From UBA10649 sp963793105 (GTDB lineage: Bacteria; Actinomycetota; Actinomycetes; S36-B12), in the NCBI GenBank assembly GCA_963793105.1, contig CAWBZB010000004.1, forward strand, positions 1-64,000: 64,000 bases of DNA, read 5' to 3'. This document shows positions 54,760 through 63,365 of this stretch, piece after piece. A program made the translations under genes and the position numbers. Each line of letters begins with the position of its first letter. Within the stretch, counting starts at the first letter, position 1. The notes under the pieces were generated by a model, which worked only from the letters and a program-made list of their open reading frames with translations, did not search any database and was not told where the DNA came from.

Positions 54760-56529
54760 ATGTTCCGAACGCGGGTTCTGGTCGTCATCGGGCTGCTGCT
54801 CAGCGCCATCGTGCTGCCGGCCGCGACAGCGACCTCCGCCACTGCTCCCGACGACGCACGCGTCGAGAGAATCCTGTCCTCCATGACCTTGGACGAGAAG
54901 ATCGGTCAACTCTTCGTCGTGTCCTTCTCGGGCACATCGGCTACCGCCGCAGATCCGACCAGCACGGCGGCCAACGTGAAGGCGCTGGGCGTGGCCACTG
55001 CTGTCGACGCCGTGAGGCGGTATCACGTCGGCGGCATCATCTACTTCTCCGGGAACGTGAAGTCGCCCCGACAACTGGCATCGGTGTCGGGCTCGCTGCA
55101 GGCGGCCGCGCTGAGCAGCGGCGCCCGGGTGCCGTTGTCGATCTCCATCGACCAGGAGGGTGGCACGGTCTGGCGGCTGAACGCACCCGCAAGCATGTCT
55201 CCAGGAAACATGGCCGTGGGCGCCACTCGGGACCCCGGCAATGCGTATCACGCGGGCAGGATCATGGCGCGGGAGATGCGGGTGCTCGGCATCAACTGGA
55301 ACCTCGCCCCGGTCGCGGATGTGAACACCCAGCCGTACAACCAGGTCGACGGCGCACGCAGCTTCGGCGACGATCCCCGGGTCGTGCCGGCCTACGTGCG
55401 CATGGCCGTCCTTGGCCAGCGCGCCGGGGGGATTGCGTCGGCCGTCAAGCACTTCCCCGGACTCGGCAGCTCGAAGGCGAACAGCGACGTCGCCATCGCT
55501 CGTTCACCGCAGACGGCCGCCCAGTTCCGCAGTCGCGACTTCCCCGCCTTCGCCGCGGCGATCGATGCTGACGTCGATTCCGTTCTCACCGCCCACCTGG
55601 TCGCTCCGAAGCTGGTCGGATCGGATCGGCCGACCAGCCTGTCGCGCAAGGTCGTGACCGGCATCCTGCGCAAGGAGCTCGGATTCCGGGGAGCGGTGAT
55701 CACCGACACGCTTCAGGCGGCGGCCCTGAAGTCGATCCCGCCGGCGCGGGTGGTCGTCGAGGCCATCCGGGCCGGAAACGACATGCTGCTCATGCCGGTC
55801 AACCTCCCGGAGGCCGTCAAGGCCGTGCGCACGGCCATCCAGGACGGGAGGATCACGCGGCAGCGCCTTGATCAGTCCGTCCGGCGGATCCTGGACATGA
55901 AGCTCAACGCGGGAATGCTCGACGCACCCTGGCGCGGCACGCTCGCGGAGATCGGCGCCACGGTCGGAGCTCCCGAGCACGTGGCGACGATGAACCGGAT
56001 CGCTCGGGAGTCGGTGACCCTGATCGCGCCGAAGGGCGCCGATGTGCCCCTTCGTCGCACCGGCGGCACGATCCTGGTGGCCGGCACAGGCAGCACTGCG
56101 GTCCCGGCCATGGCCGCGGCGCTGGGCACGCGAGGCATGTCGACCACCACGATGGTGACCGGGTTCGGCGCATCCGCGCAGACCATCGGCACGGCAGTCA
56201 CCGCCGCGCGCACCTCGTCCGCAGTCGTCCTGCTGACCTACGACGTGTTCGGGGATGGTGGCCAGAAGAGACTGATCCCCGCCCTGATCGCCACCGGCGT
56301 CCCCGTGATCGTCGTCCCGATCGACGGCCCCTACGACGCGGCCTGGGCCGATGGTGCAGAAGCCGTGGTCACGAGCTATGGCTACACGCCGACGAACCTC
56401 GATGCCGTCGCTGCCGCTCTCGTCGGCAGGGCGACCGTCGGGGTCCTTCCCGTCACCGTCCCTGCGGCAGGGCCGAAGCCCCGCCCGGTGCTCTATCCGC
56501 GCGGTTGGGGCCTCACCTGGCGTGACTGA
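54760..56529 (+). CDS. Secreted glycoside hydrolase family 3 protein
   Basis: A 589-residue exported enzyme, most like beta-N-acetylhexosaminidases of family GH3. Signal peptide VVIGLLLSAIVLPAATATSA is followed by LDEKIGQLFVVSFSG, SIDQEGGTVWRL, the His-containing AVKHFPGLGSS loop and the nucleophile Asp in AVITDTLQAAAL. A second C-terminal alpha/beta domain is present (about residues 420-589). It probably trims peptidoglycan or chitin-derived sugars outside the cell. Confidence 0.93.
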   Translation: MFRTRVLVVIGLLLSAIVLPAATATSATAPDDARVERILSSMTLDEKIGQLFVVSFSGTSATAADPTSTAANVKALGVATAVDAVRRYHVGGIIYFSGNVKSPRQLASVSGSLQAAALSSGARVPLSISIDQEGGTVWRLNAPASMSPGNMAVGATRDPGNAYHAGRIMAREMRVLGINWNLAPVADVNTQPYNQVDGARSFGDDPRVVPAYVRMAVLGQRAGGIASAVKHFPGLGSSKANSDVAIARSPQTAAQFRSRDFPAFAAAIDADVDSVLTAHLVAPKLVGSDRPTSLSRKVVTGILRKELGFRGAVITDTLQAAALKSIPPARVVVEAIRAGNDMLLMPVNLPEAVKAVRTAIQDGRITRQRLDQSVRRILDMKLNAGMLDAPWRGTLAEIGATVGAPEHVATMNRIARESVTLIAPKGADVPLRRTGGTILVAGTGSTAVPAMAAALGTRGMSTTTMVTGFGASAQTIGTAVTAARTSSAVVLLTYDVFGDGGQKRLIPALIATGVPVIVVPIDGPYDAAWADGAEAVVTSYGYTPTNLDAVAAALVGRATVGVLPVTVPAAGPKPRPVLYPRGWGLTWRD

Positions 56530-56810
56530 ACGACGCCCGCTGGCACGTCGGTGCCTTCGTCGTCCTCAACGTGTTCTTGTGGGGACTGGCATTGGCGTTC
56601 CACGTGGTGGCGTACCTGATTCAGGGGTCCAGATCGAGCGGCGTTCGGCGCGCAGATACGCGCAGCAGGACCGCGGTCGGGACGCCGCGTAGCGGACCTC
56701 GACGCCACAGCGCCCTCCGTCGCTACCCGGGTGAGAGAAGGGCGTCGACGTTCGGCAGGTTCTCGAAACGGGTGAACTCCCCCGTGTCCGCGATCTCCCG
56801 GGCGGCGTGA
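56526..56810 (+). other. Possible small 2TM-like protein or fragment
   Basis: Directly after the GH3 stop a frame opens (56526) reading NDARWHVGAFVVLNVFLWGL and a second hydrophobic stretch to about 56625, resembling a 2TM-domain hairpin. There is no ATG before residue 16 and the frame turns into low-quality arginine-rich sequence antisense to the next gene. It may be a truncated gene or chance; I give no function. Confidence 0.3.
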
Positions 56811-57533
56811 AGGAACCCTCCCCACGCCGTTCGCGCGAGCGACCCGCCGACGCTGATCCTGCGCACGCCCAAGGCGGTCGCCTCGGCCACGGTGATGAAC
56901 GGCGCGTGGACGAGCAGGTTGACCGGCTTCGGCGCGACGGCCTCAACGACGGCGACCACGTGGTCGACGGTCGAGATCCCTGGCGCGAACAGGCAGTCGG
57001 CTCCCGCCTCGGCGTAGGCGCGGAGCCGGCGGATCGTCTCATCGATGTCCGGTCGGCCCACGACGAACCCCTCGGAACGACCGGTGAGGAGCATCCCCGT
57101 GCCACTGTCGTCGATGGCACGTCGTGCGGCCTCGATGCGCTGCACCGAAAGGTCGAAGTCATGCAGGGGTTGCGCCGCATCACCCGTGGAGTCCTCGATG
57201 GACAGGCCCGCGATCCCGGTGGACGCCGCCAGCGTGACGTTCCGGCCGACCTCGCGCGGCTCGACGGCGAAGCCTCCTTCGAAGTCTGCGTTCACCGGAA
57301 CGTGCACCGCCGCCGCGATCGTCGGCCAGATGCCGGAGGACCTCGTCGAGAGTGACCTCGTTGTCCGCGCGCCCCATCGTCCACGCGAACGCCGCACTCG
57401 TCGTCGCCAGCGCCGGGAAGCCCACCTGCTCCAGGGCACGGGCGCTTCCGGCATCCCAGGGATTGGGCATGACGAAGCACCCGGCGGAATGGAGTTCCCG
57501 GAAGTCGGCCACGCGCGTCTCATTCATCGTCAT
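56723..57533 (-). CDS. Isocitrate lyase/PEP mutase family protein (one frame break)
   Basis: About 269 residues after repair. It starts MNETRVADFRELHSAGCFVM and MPNPWDAGSARALEQVGFPA, then after a one-base insertion near 57329 (alanine GCC/GCG) continues TIAAAVHVPVNADFEGGF, GLSIEDSTGD, MLLTGRSEGFVVG and FAPGISTVDHV. Metal-binding acidic residues of the family are in NADFEGG and SIEDS. C-C or P-C bond lyase activity is likely; the substrate is not defined. ATG at 57533 after GAGGAG, overlapping the kinase stop. Confidence 0.85.
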
Positions 57534-58959
57534 GACCACTCCTCGACAGTCCGTCGGGTAGCGCTGCAGGGTCGGATATCCGAGCAGGAGTCGGCAGGAA
57601 GACCCGGACACGCGTCCCTGCCGATGACGAGTCGATCTTGATGTCGCCGCTGTGGCGTTCGACCACGACGCGACGGGCGAGCGCGAGTCCCAGACCGGTT
57701 CCCATCCCGACCGCCTTGGTCGTGAAGAAGATGTCGAAGGCATGCTCGAGGACGTCCGGCGCCATCCCGACCCCGGTGTCGGACACTGTCACGACCACGT
57801 GATCGCCCTCGGTGATCGCCGTCACTTCCAGGGTGCCCTGGCCGGCCATGGCGTCGATGGCGTTGTCGATGAGGCTGGTCCACACCTGGTTGAGCTCACC
57901 CGGGTACGCGTCGATCTCGGGGAGGTCCTCGGCGAGTTTCTGAACCACCTCGACTCCGGGATCCAGCCGGTGCGCCAGCACGACGATGGTGGCCCGGATG
58001 CCCTCGCGCACATCGACGCGCTGGAACGACCCCCGGTCCATCTGCGAGTACGACTTCACCGAGTCGACCAGTGATGAGACCCGCTGCGTGGACTCCCGCA
58101 CTTCGCGCATCAGGGACAGCGACGTCGCGGACGCCGCCGCCAGCTCAAGGGCCGGCTGGAGGGCTGGGCGGTCCACGGTCTCCAGGACGCGCTCGCACCA
58201 TGCGGCGTCCAAGGACGCGGCCGCGAGTGCCGGTGCCAGGATCCACTCGCGATCGACGTCGCGAGCGGCCATCCAGTCCGACAGGGCCTCCTCGCGATCG
58301 GCGACACCGAGCGCCCCGGTGGGCTCTTCGGCGGGCCGTGCCTCGTCGACCAGCGCGTCCAGCGCTGTGGACTGCGCCGCCGAGAGCCCCTGATCAGCAA
58401 GTCGCCGCGCAGCGGCACGAATGTCGCGGGTCGCGCCCTCGAGCGATTCCACGGCGCGAACGGCTGCGGCCGCCGGGTTGTTCAGCTCGTGTGCGAGTCC
58501 GGACGCGAGCGTGCCCAGGGCGACCAGGGCCTCTCGTTGCCGGGTCGATGACTCGATCTCGCGGGCAGTGTGGAACAGGCCGTCGAGGAAGTGACGCACG
58601 ACAGGAACGCCATCCACGAGCGATCGCAACGCTTCAACCGGCACTCGCAGGATGCGGCCGGCCGTCGTCGCATAGCCGGTGACCATGTTCACGCCGTGCG
58701 GGTCGAAGGCAGCCCACCCCTCGCCCCACTGGCCTGGCTCCGTGAAGTGGCCCATGACCGCTCGCTCGCGGCCGACATGCCGAATGATCTCGAGGCGGCC
58801 TTCGAGCAGCACCCACCAGTGCACGGCAGGCTCGCGCTCGTTCCAGAGGACGTCTCCCGTCTGGAACGTGAGCTCGTCGGAGGCATCGACCAGGACCCTC
58901 AGCATCTGGTCAGGCAGCCCGTCGAAGAGCTCGAGGTTCCTGACCTCGTCGTACGTCAC
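57520..58959 (-). CDS. cNMP-domain sensor histidine kinase
   Basis: A 479-residue cytoplasmic kinase with no transmembrane segment. Residues about 1-125 form a cyclic-nucleotide-binding-like domain (LELFDGLPDQMLRVLVDAS, WWVLLEGRLEIIRHVG); the phosphoacceptor His is in ASGLAHELNNPAAAAV; ATPase boxes follow as NQVWTSLIDNAIDAM (N), SDTGVGM (G1), FTTKAVGMGTGLGLALARR (F/G2). About 150 residues separate the H-box from the kinase core, longer than usual. No response regulator gene is adjacent. GTG start at 58959; a TAGCCT at 59029-59034 may be its -10. It overlaps the PEP-mutase-like gene and probably shares its transcript. Confidence 0.9.
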   Translation of the reverse strand: MTYDEVRNLELFDGLPDQMLRVLVDASDELTFQTGDVLWNEREPAVHWWVLLEGRLEIIRHVGRERAVMGHFTEPGQWGEGWAAFDPHGVNMVTGYATTAGRILRVPVEALRSLVDGVPVVRHFLDGLFHTAREIESSTRQREALVALGTLASGLAHELNNPAAAAVRAVESLEGATRDIRAAARRLADQGLSAAQSTALDALVDEARPAEEPTGALGVADREEALSDWMAARDVDREWILAPALAAASLDAAWCERVLETVDRPALQPALELAAASATSLSLMREVRESTQRVSSLVDSVKSYSQMDRGSFQRVDVREGIRATIVVLAHRLDPGVEVVQKLAEDLPEIDAYPGELNQVWTSLIDNAIDAMAGQGTLEVTAITEGDHVVVTVSDTGVGMAPDVLEHAFDIFFTTKAVGMGTGLGLALARRVVVERHSGDIKIDSSSAGTRVRVFLPTPARISDPAALPDGLSRSGHDDE

Positions 58960-59211
58960 CTGATCGCGTCCCTTCCTGCCCGCCGGGCGACCCCCATCCG
59001 GTCATCACGTCCCCGTGCGTCCTCGCCGAGGCTACTGCGTCGACCAGGCGCCAATACCGTCGTTGACCCACGGGGTTCGCGCATTGCCGATAGCGTCGAG
59101 GTCAACCCCGCGATGCCAAGCGACGTGGTGCCCCCGTGCCCGCGTCAGCACTGCTGCATGCGACGCGGGGGTCCGGACCTGTAGCGGGTCGCCTCCGATG
59201 GAAGGAACACG

Positions 59212-59514
59212 ATGATCACCCTCAACGCCATGTACCCGAGGACCGACGACTCGACCTTCGATTTCGACTACTACGCAAATACCCACACGCCCATCGTCGT
59301 CAATGCCCTCGGCGATGCCATCGTTCGCGCCACCCTCACCACCGGCGAGGCATTCGGTGGCGGTCCCTCGCCCTACATGTGCGTGGCCACGATCGAGATC
59401 GACAGCATCGAATCCCTGGCCGCCGCCTTCGCGGCCCATGGTGGCGAGATCATGGGCGACATTCCCAACTTCACCAACGTTCAGCCGACGATGTACGTCG
59501 GAACCGTCGTGTAG
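59212..59514 (+). CDS. EthD family protein
   Basis: A 100-residue ferredoxin-like-fold protein of the EthD family: ITLNAMYPRTDDSTFDFDYY, ANTHTPIVVNALGDAIVRA and IMGDIPNFTNVQPTMYVGTVV, the family's start, active-site-like His segment and end. EthD itself is needed for ether degradation with a P450; most relatives are of unknown function. ATG at 59212 after AAGGAA. The 252 bases before it hold no gene that I can support. Confidence 0.85.
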   Translation: MITLNAMYPRTDDSTFDFDYYANTHTPIVVNALGDAIVRATLTTGEAFGGGPSPYMCVATIEIDSIESLAAAFAAHGGEIMGDIPNFTNVQPTMYVGTVV

Positions 59515-59592
59515 TCGGGACCCGAACCACGCGCGTGCCTCGCCGAGCCGGCTGCGCCACTGGAGTGGCAGGCGGGGTACGCGCGCCTCGAC

Positions 59593-59598
59593 TAGGTT
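59593..59598 (+). promoter_or_regulatory. -10 hexamer of a leaderless gad promoter
   Basis: TAGGTT, six bases, then ATG at 59605. Confidence 0.5.
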
Positions 59599-59604
59599 GC
59601 TGGC

Positions 59605-61000
59605 ATGGCTCTTCACTCTGACGACTTCATCGAGATCGGCCGTCATGCGATCGCCCCGGTGTATGCGCGACCGAGGGCGGCAATCGGGATCCCGAAGAAC
59701 GAGATCGCCGATGACGGCATGGATCCGCGCGTGGCGTACCGGCTGATCCACGACGAGCTCATGCTGGACGGCAACTCCCGTCAGAACGTCGCAACCTTCG
59801 TGACGACGTACATGGAGACCGAGGCGGTCGCGCTGTTCGCCGAGACGATCGACAAGAACATGATCGACAAGGACGAGTACCCGCAGACCGCCGCGATCGA
59901 GGGCCGCTGCGTGCGGATGATCTCGTCCCTGTGGAACTCGCCCGGTCACGAGAATGCGACAGGCACCTCGACGACCGGGTCCAGCGAGGCGGTCATGCTG
60001 GCGCGGTCTGGCTCTGAAGTGGCGCTGGCGTCAGCGACGCGAGGCGGCGGGACTGCCGACCGACAGGCCGAACCTGGTCATGGGCATCAACGTCCAGGTC
60101 GTATGGGAGAAGTTCTGCCGCTACTGGGACGTGGAGCCGCGGTACGCGCCGATCGAGGAGGGACGGCTGCAGCTGAACGCCGACGAGGCGCTGAAGCTCG
60201 TCGACGAGAACACCATCGGTGTCGTCGCCATCCTGGGGTCGACCTTCGACGGTTCGTACGAGCCGGTCAAGGAGATCGCGGCGGCCCTGGACGAGCTCGC
60301 CGCGTCGGGTGGCCCGGACATTCCCGTCCACGTCGATGCGGCATCCGGCGGGTTCATCGCCCCGTTCCTGGACCCCGACCTGGAGTGGGACTTCCGCGTC
60401 CCGCGGGTGCGGTCGATCAACGCGTCCGGCCACAAGTACGGCCTGGTGTACCCCGGCGTCGGCTGGGTCATCTGGCGCACGCCGGAGGACCTCCCCGAGG
60501 ACCTCGTCTTCCACGTGAACTACCTCGGCGGGGACATGCCGACCTTCGCCCTGAACTTCTCCCGCCCCGGCTCGCAGGTCATTGCGCAGTACTACAACCT
60601 GATCAGGCTCGGGCGCGAGGGCTACCGCGAGATCCAGCAGGCCTGCCGCGACACGGCCCTGTACCTGTCCTCGCGCATCGCCGAACTCGGTCCGTACGAG
60701 CTGCTCTCCGACGGATCCCAGCTCCCCGTGTTCTTCTTCCGCCTGAAGCCGGACGTCGTGAACTACACGGTCTTCGACGTGTCCGCCAAGATGCGCGAAC
60801 GGGGCTGGCAGGTCCCTGCGTACACCCTGCCGGCCGACCTCGCCGACATCGCCGGGCTGCGTGTGGTCGTGCGCAACGGGTTCGGGCACGACCTCGCAGA
60901 CCTGTTCTTCGATGACCTCAGCGCCGCGACCGGATACCTGGACAGCCTGCCGAGCCGACTTCCGGATGATCCGAGCCACACCGAGTCGTTCCGGCACTGA
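59605..61000 (+). CDS. gadB: Glutamate decarboxylase (one frame break)
   Basis: PLP enzyme converting glutamate to GABA with proton consumption, about 464 residues after repair, the normal length. Seen: YMETEAVALFAETIDKNMID, TGSSEAVMLA, then after an extra base at about 60004 GLALKWRWRQRREAAG, HVDAASGGFIAPFLDP and INASGHKYGLVYPGVGW with the PLP-binding lysine. The break closes at an alanine codon (GCG/GCC). No glutamate/GABA antiporter gene is in the window, so a role in acid resistance is not shown. It is followed by an acyltransferase gene one base after its stop. Confidence 0.93.
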
Positions 61001-61001
61001 G

Positions 61002-61718
61002 GTGGACACCACGGAGGACCTCGACTACGACGAGGCACTGTCAAGGGGACGCGCCCTGTATCCCGGTGTGAGGATCGGTCGACCTGGCCGGGCTCGCACG
61101 TACTGGTTGACGATCGCAGCCATGCGACTCCTGCGGCTGCGGTGGTCGGTGAAGGTGAGCGGCTCGGAGAACGTGGCACCGGGTGCCGCGATCCTCGTCG
61201 GGAACCATGTGTCCGCGATGGATCCGGTCGCCGCCGTCATGACTCACTGGTGGCGGGTCACGGCGTTCACCAAGGTCGAGGTGTTCGAAAGGCGCGGGGC
61301 GGTCTTCTTCCGCCTGATGGGCCAGATCCCGCTACGCCGCGGGGACGAGGAGTCGACGCGTTGGGCGCTCGACATGGCTCGACGGACGCTGGCAGAGGGC
61401 GGCAAGCTCGGGCTGTACCCCGAGGGCACGCGATCCCCGGACCACCGCTCGCTGCACCGCCTCCACAAGCGGATCCTCGTCCCCGTCATCCAGGGGAATC
61501 CCGAGGTGCCGGTTCACGCGATCACCACGACGTACGAGGGACGGCGGCATGGGCGCAATCGCGTCGAGGTCTCCCTGTCTGCGCCCCTGCCGATCGACCC
61601 TCGCACCATGGACGCCGACGCCATCGTGACGGTCATCCGTGATGCCCTCCTCGAGCTCGGCGGGATGCCGTACGTCGACGCATACGCGCAGGGGATCAAG
61701 GCCGCGTCACGTCCGTAG
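61002..61718 (+). CDS. 1-acyl-glycerol-3-phosphate acyltransferase (PlsC-like)
   Basis: A 238-residue membrane-associated acyltransferase. The NHxxxxD motif is AILVGNHVSAMDPVAAV, followed by FRLMGQIPLRRGDEES and the glycerophosphate-binding LYPEGTRSPDH. Probably acylates lysophosphatidate or a related lipid. GTG at 61002 directly follows the gad stop. Its 3' end overlaps the convergent DUF4126 gene by 12 bases. Confidence 0.9.
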   Translation: MDTTEDLDYDEALSRGRALYPGVRIGRPGRARTYWLTIAAMRLLRLRWSVKVSGSENVAPGAAILVGNHVSAMDPVAAVMTHWWRVTAFTKVEVFERRGAVFFRLMGQIPLRRGDEESTRWALDMARRTLAEGGKLGLYPEGTRSPDHRSLHRLHKRILVPVIQGNPEVPVHAITTTYEGRRHGRNRVEVSLSAPLPIDPRTMDADAIVTVIRDALLELGGMPYVDAYAQGIKAASRP

Positions 61719-62285
61719 CCTCGCGCTGATGCGTCGCACGCCTCGACGGGCCGCCCGCGCCAGCACGAGGGCAATGACGAGAGCCCCCGCGAGCAGGACC
61801 GCGGCGATCGCCGCGGCAACCCACGGATTCACTACGGCGATGACCACCGTGCCCGCCACCGCGACGTCCTCCACGACGGACACCAGGATGTTGCTGGCCG
61901 GTTCAGGGGACGTGTTCACGGCGAGGCGGGTGGTCGCCTTCGCCAGGTGCGTCGCCAGGGCGACGACCCCACCGGCAGCAGCGACGACCGCCGTCGGGAT
62001 GTCCGTCGACGGAGCCGCGATGAGCGCGGCCACCACCGCCCCGGCGACGGGGCGGATCACGGTGTTGACGGCGTCCCAGGCCGAGTCGAGCCACATGATC
62101 TTGTCGGCCACGGTGTCGACGACGGCCAGGACGGCGAAGATCACCATCACATCCGTGCGCTCCAGGCCCTCCGGCACGTCCCACCCGGTCGTGCGTCCGA
62201 TGATGCCCATGAGCAGGACCAGCAGGTAGGGGTTGATCCCCGCGGCCCACGATGCCGTGAACGCCAGCGGGATGGCTGAGTCCAT
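61707..62285 (-). CDS. DUF4126 family membrane protein
   Basis: A 192-residue protein of five or six hydrophobic segments with the DUF4126 start IPLAFTASWAAGINPYLLVL and the inner ALIAAPSTDIPTAVVAAAGG. Function unknown. CACAAT at 62292-62297 lies six bases upstream of the ATG, a weak leaderless signal. Frame intact. Confidence 0.87.
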   Translation of the reverse strand: MDSAIPLAFTASWAAGINPYLLVLLMGIIGRTTGWDVPEGLERTDVMVIFAVLAVVDTVADKIMWLDSAWDAVNTVIRPVAGAVVAALIAAPSTDIPTAVVAAAGGVVALATHLAKATTRLAVNTSPEPASNILVSVVEDVAVAGTVVIAVVNPWVAAAIAAVLLAGALVIALVLARAARRGVRRISARLRT

Positions 62286-62376
62286 GGCGGCATTGTGTCC
62301 TGTCTTGCGAGGATGGGGGCATGCGCTCGCCGATCCAGGAACAGGGGACTCCGGCGTCGCGCGGGCCGCTCGCGAG

Positions 62377-63215
62377 GTGCGGGACCCCGTGATCACTCGA
62401 ATCGCCCCGACCCCGAGCGGGTACCTGCACGTCGGCAATGCCGCGAATGCGCTCCTGGTCTCGTGGCTTGCTCGTCCGGGTGCGGGCGAGGTCATCCTGC
62501 GGATCGACGACATGGACGCGCCTCGTTCCCGCGCCCCCTACGTCGAGGACATCTTCGACACGCTGGGCTGGCTGGGCATCCCGTGGACCGCCGGTCCGCG
62601 CGATGCGCAGGAGCATCGGCTGCGGTACTCGATGCGGCTGCGCACCGAGTACTACCGGGCGGAGCTGGCAACGTGCCCGCGACGCGGGCCTGGAGGTGTA
62701 CGCCTGCGCCTGCTCGCGCAGCCAGGTCCGGGGTCCGGCGATCGGCGGGTGCCCCGGCGGCTGCCGGCACGCCGACCTCGACTTCGAGGTGGGACGTACC
62801 GCCCTGCGCGTCCACGTGCCGGTCGAGGCCTCCCCCCGCGTCGACGACGCCCCGGCGCGGCTCGCCGATCGTCATGGGCGACTTCGTCGTGTGGAGGCGC
62901 GACGATCTGCCCGCGTACCAGCTCGTGTCCGTCATCGAGGACCGAGACGCCGCCGTCACGCACATCGTGCGGGGACGCGATCTCCTGCCCTCGACGGCCG
63001 CGCAGCTCTTTCTCGCGCCCTACCTGCGAGCCGATGCCCTGCTCGAGGCCGACATCCGTCATCACGAGCTCGTCAAGGCGACGAGCGGGGAGAAGCTCTC
63101 CAAGTCACAGGGCGGCGACGTCGCGCGCCTGCCCCGAACCGACGAGGCGCGCGCGGTCGTCCACCGGACGGCCGAGATGCTGGGCGCGCCATTGGGGATC
63201 ACTCCCCCGAGGTGA
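62377..63215 (+). CDS. gluQ: Glutamyl-Q tRNA(Asp) synthetase-like protein (two frame breaks)
   Basis: A truncated glutamyl-tRNA synthetase relative, about 279 residues, that lacks the anticodon-binding domain. HIGH motif: TRIAPTPSGYLHVGNAANAL; acidic pocket VILRIDDMDAPRSRAPYVED; then after a break near 62672 DAGLEVYACACSRSQ and GCPGGCRHADLDF, a Cys/His zinc knuckle as in GluQRS; after a second break near 62858 VMGDFVVWRRDDLPAYQLV, HIVRGRDLL and the KMSKS equivalent SGEKLSKSQG. Family enzymes attach glutamate to queuosine of tRNA(Asp). The start is uncertain: GTG 62377 or 62389, or ATG 62321 with another frame break. Confidence 0.82.
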
Positions 63216-63365
63216 CCAGTGGGTCGACGTCCCCCCCTCCTGGCCCGCAGCGACTCGGTGATAGCGGCCATGTCGTCGTCTCCCGGCCGGCTCACGGCAG
63301 GTCCTGCTCGCCCGGCATGTTGGCAGCCTGGGAGGTGGGTGGACGGATACCGTGCGAGCGTGCGC

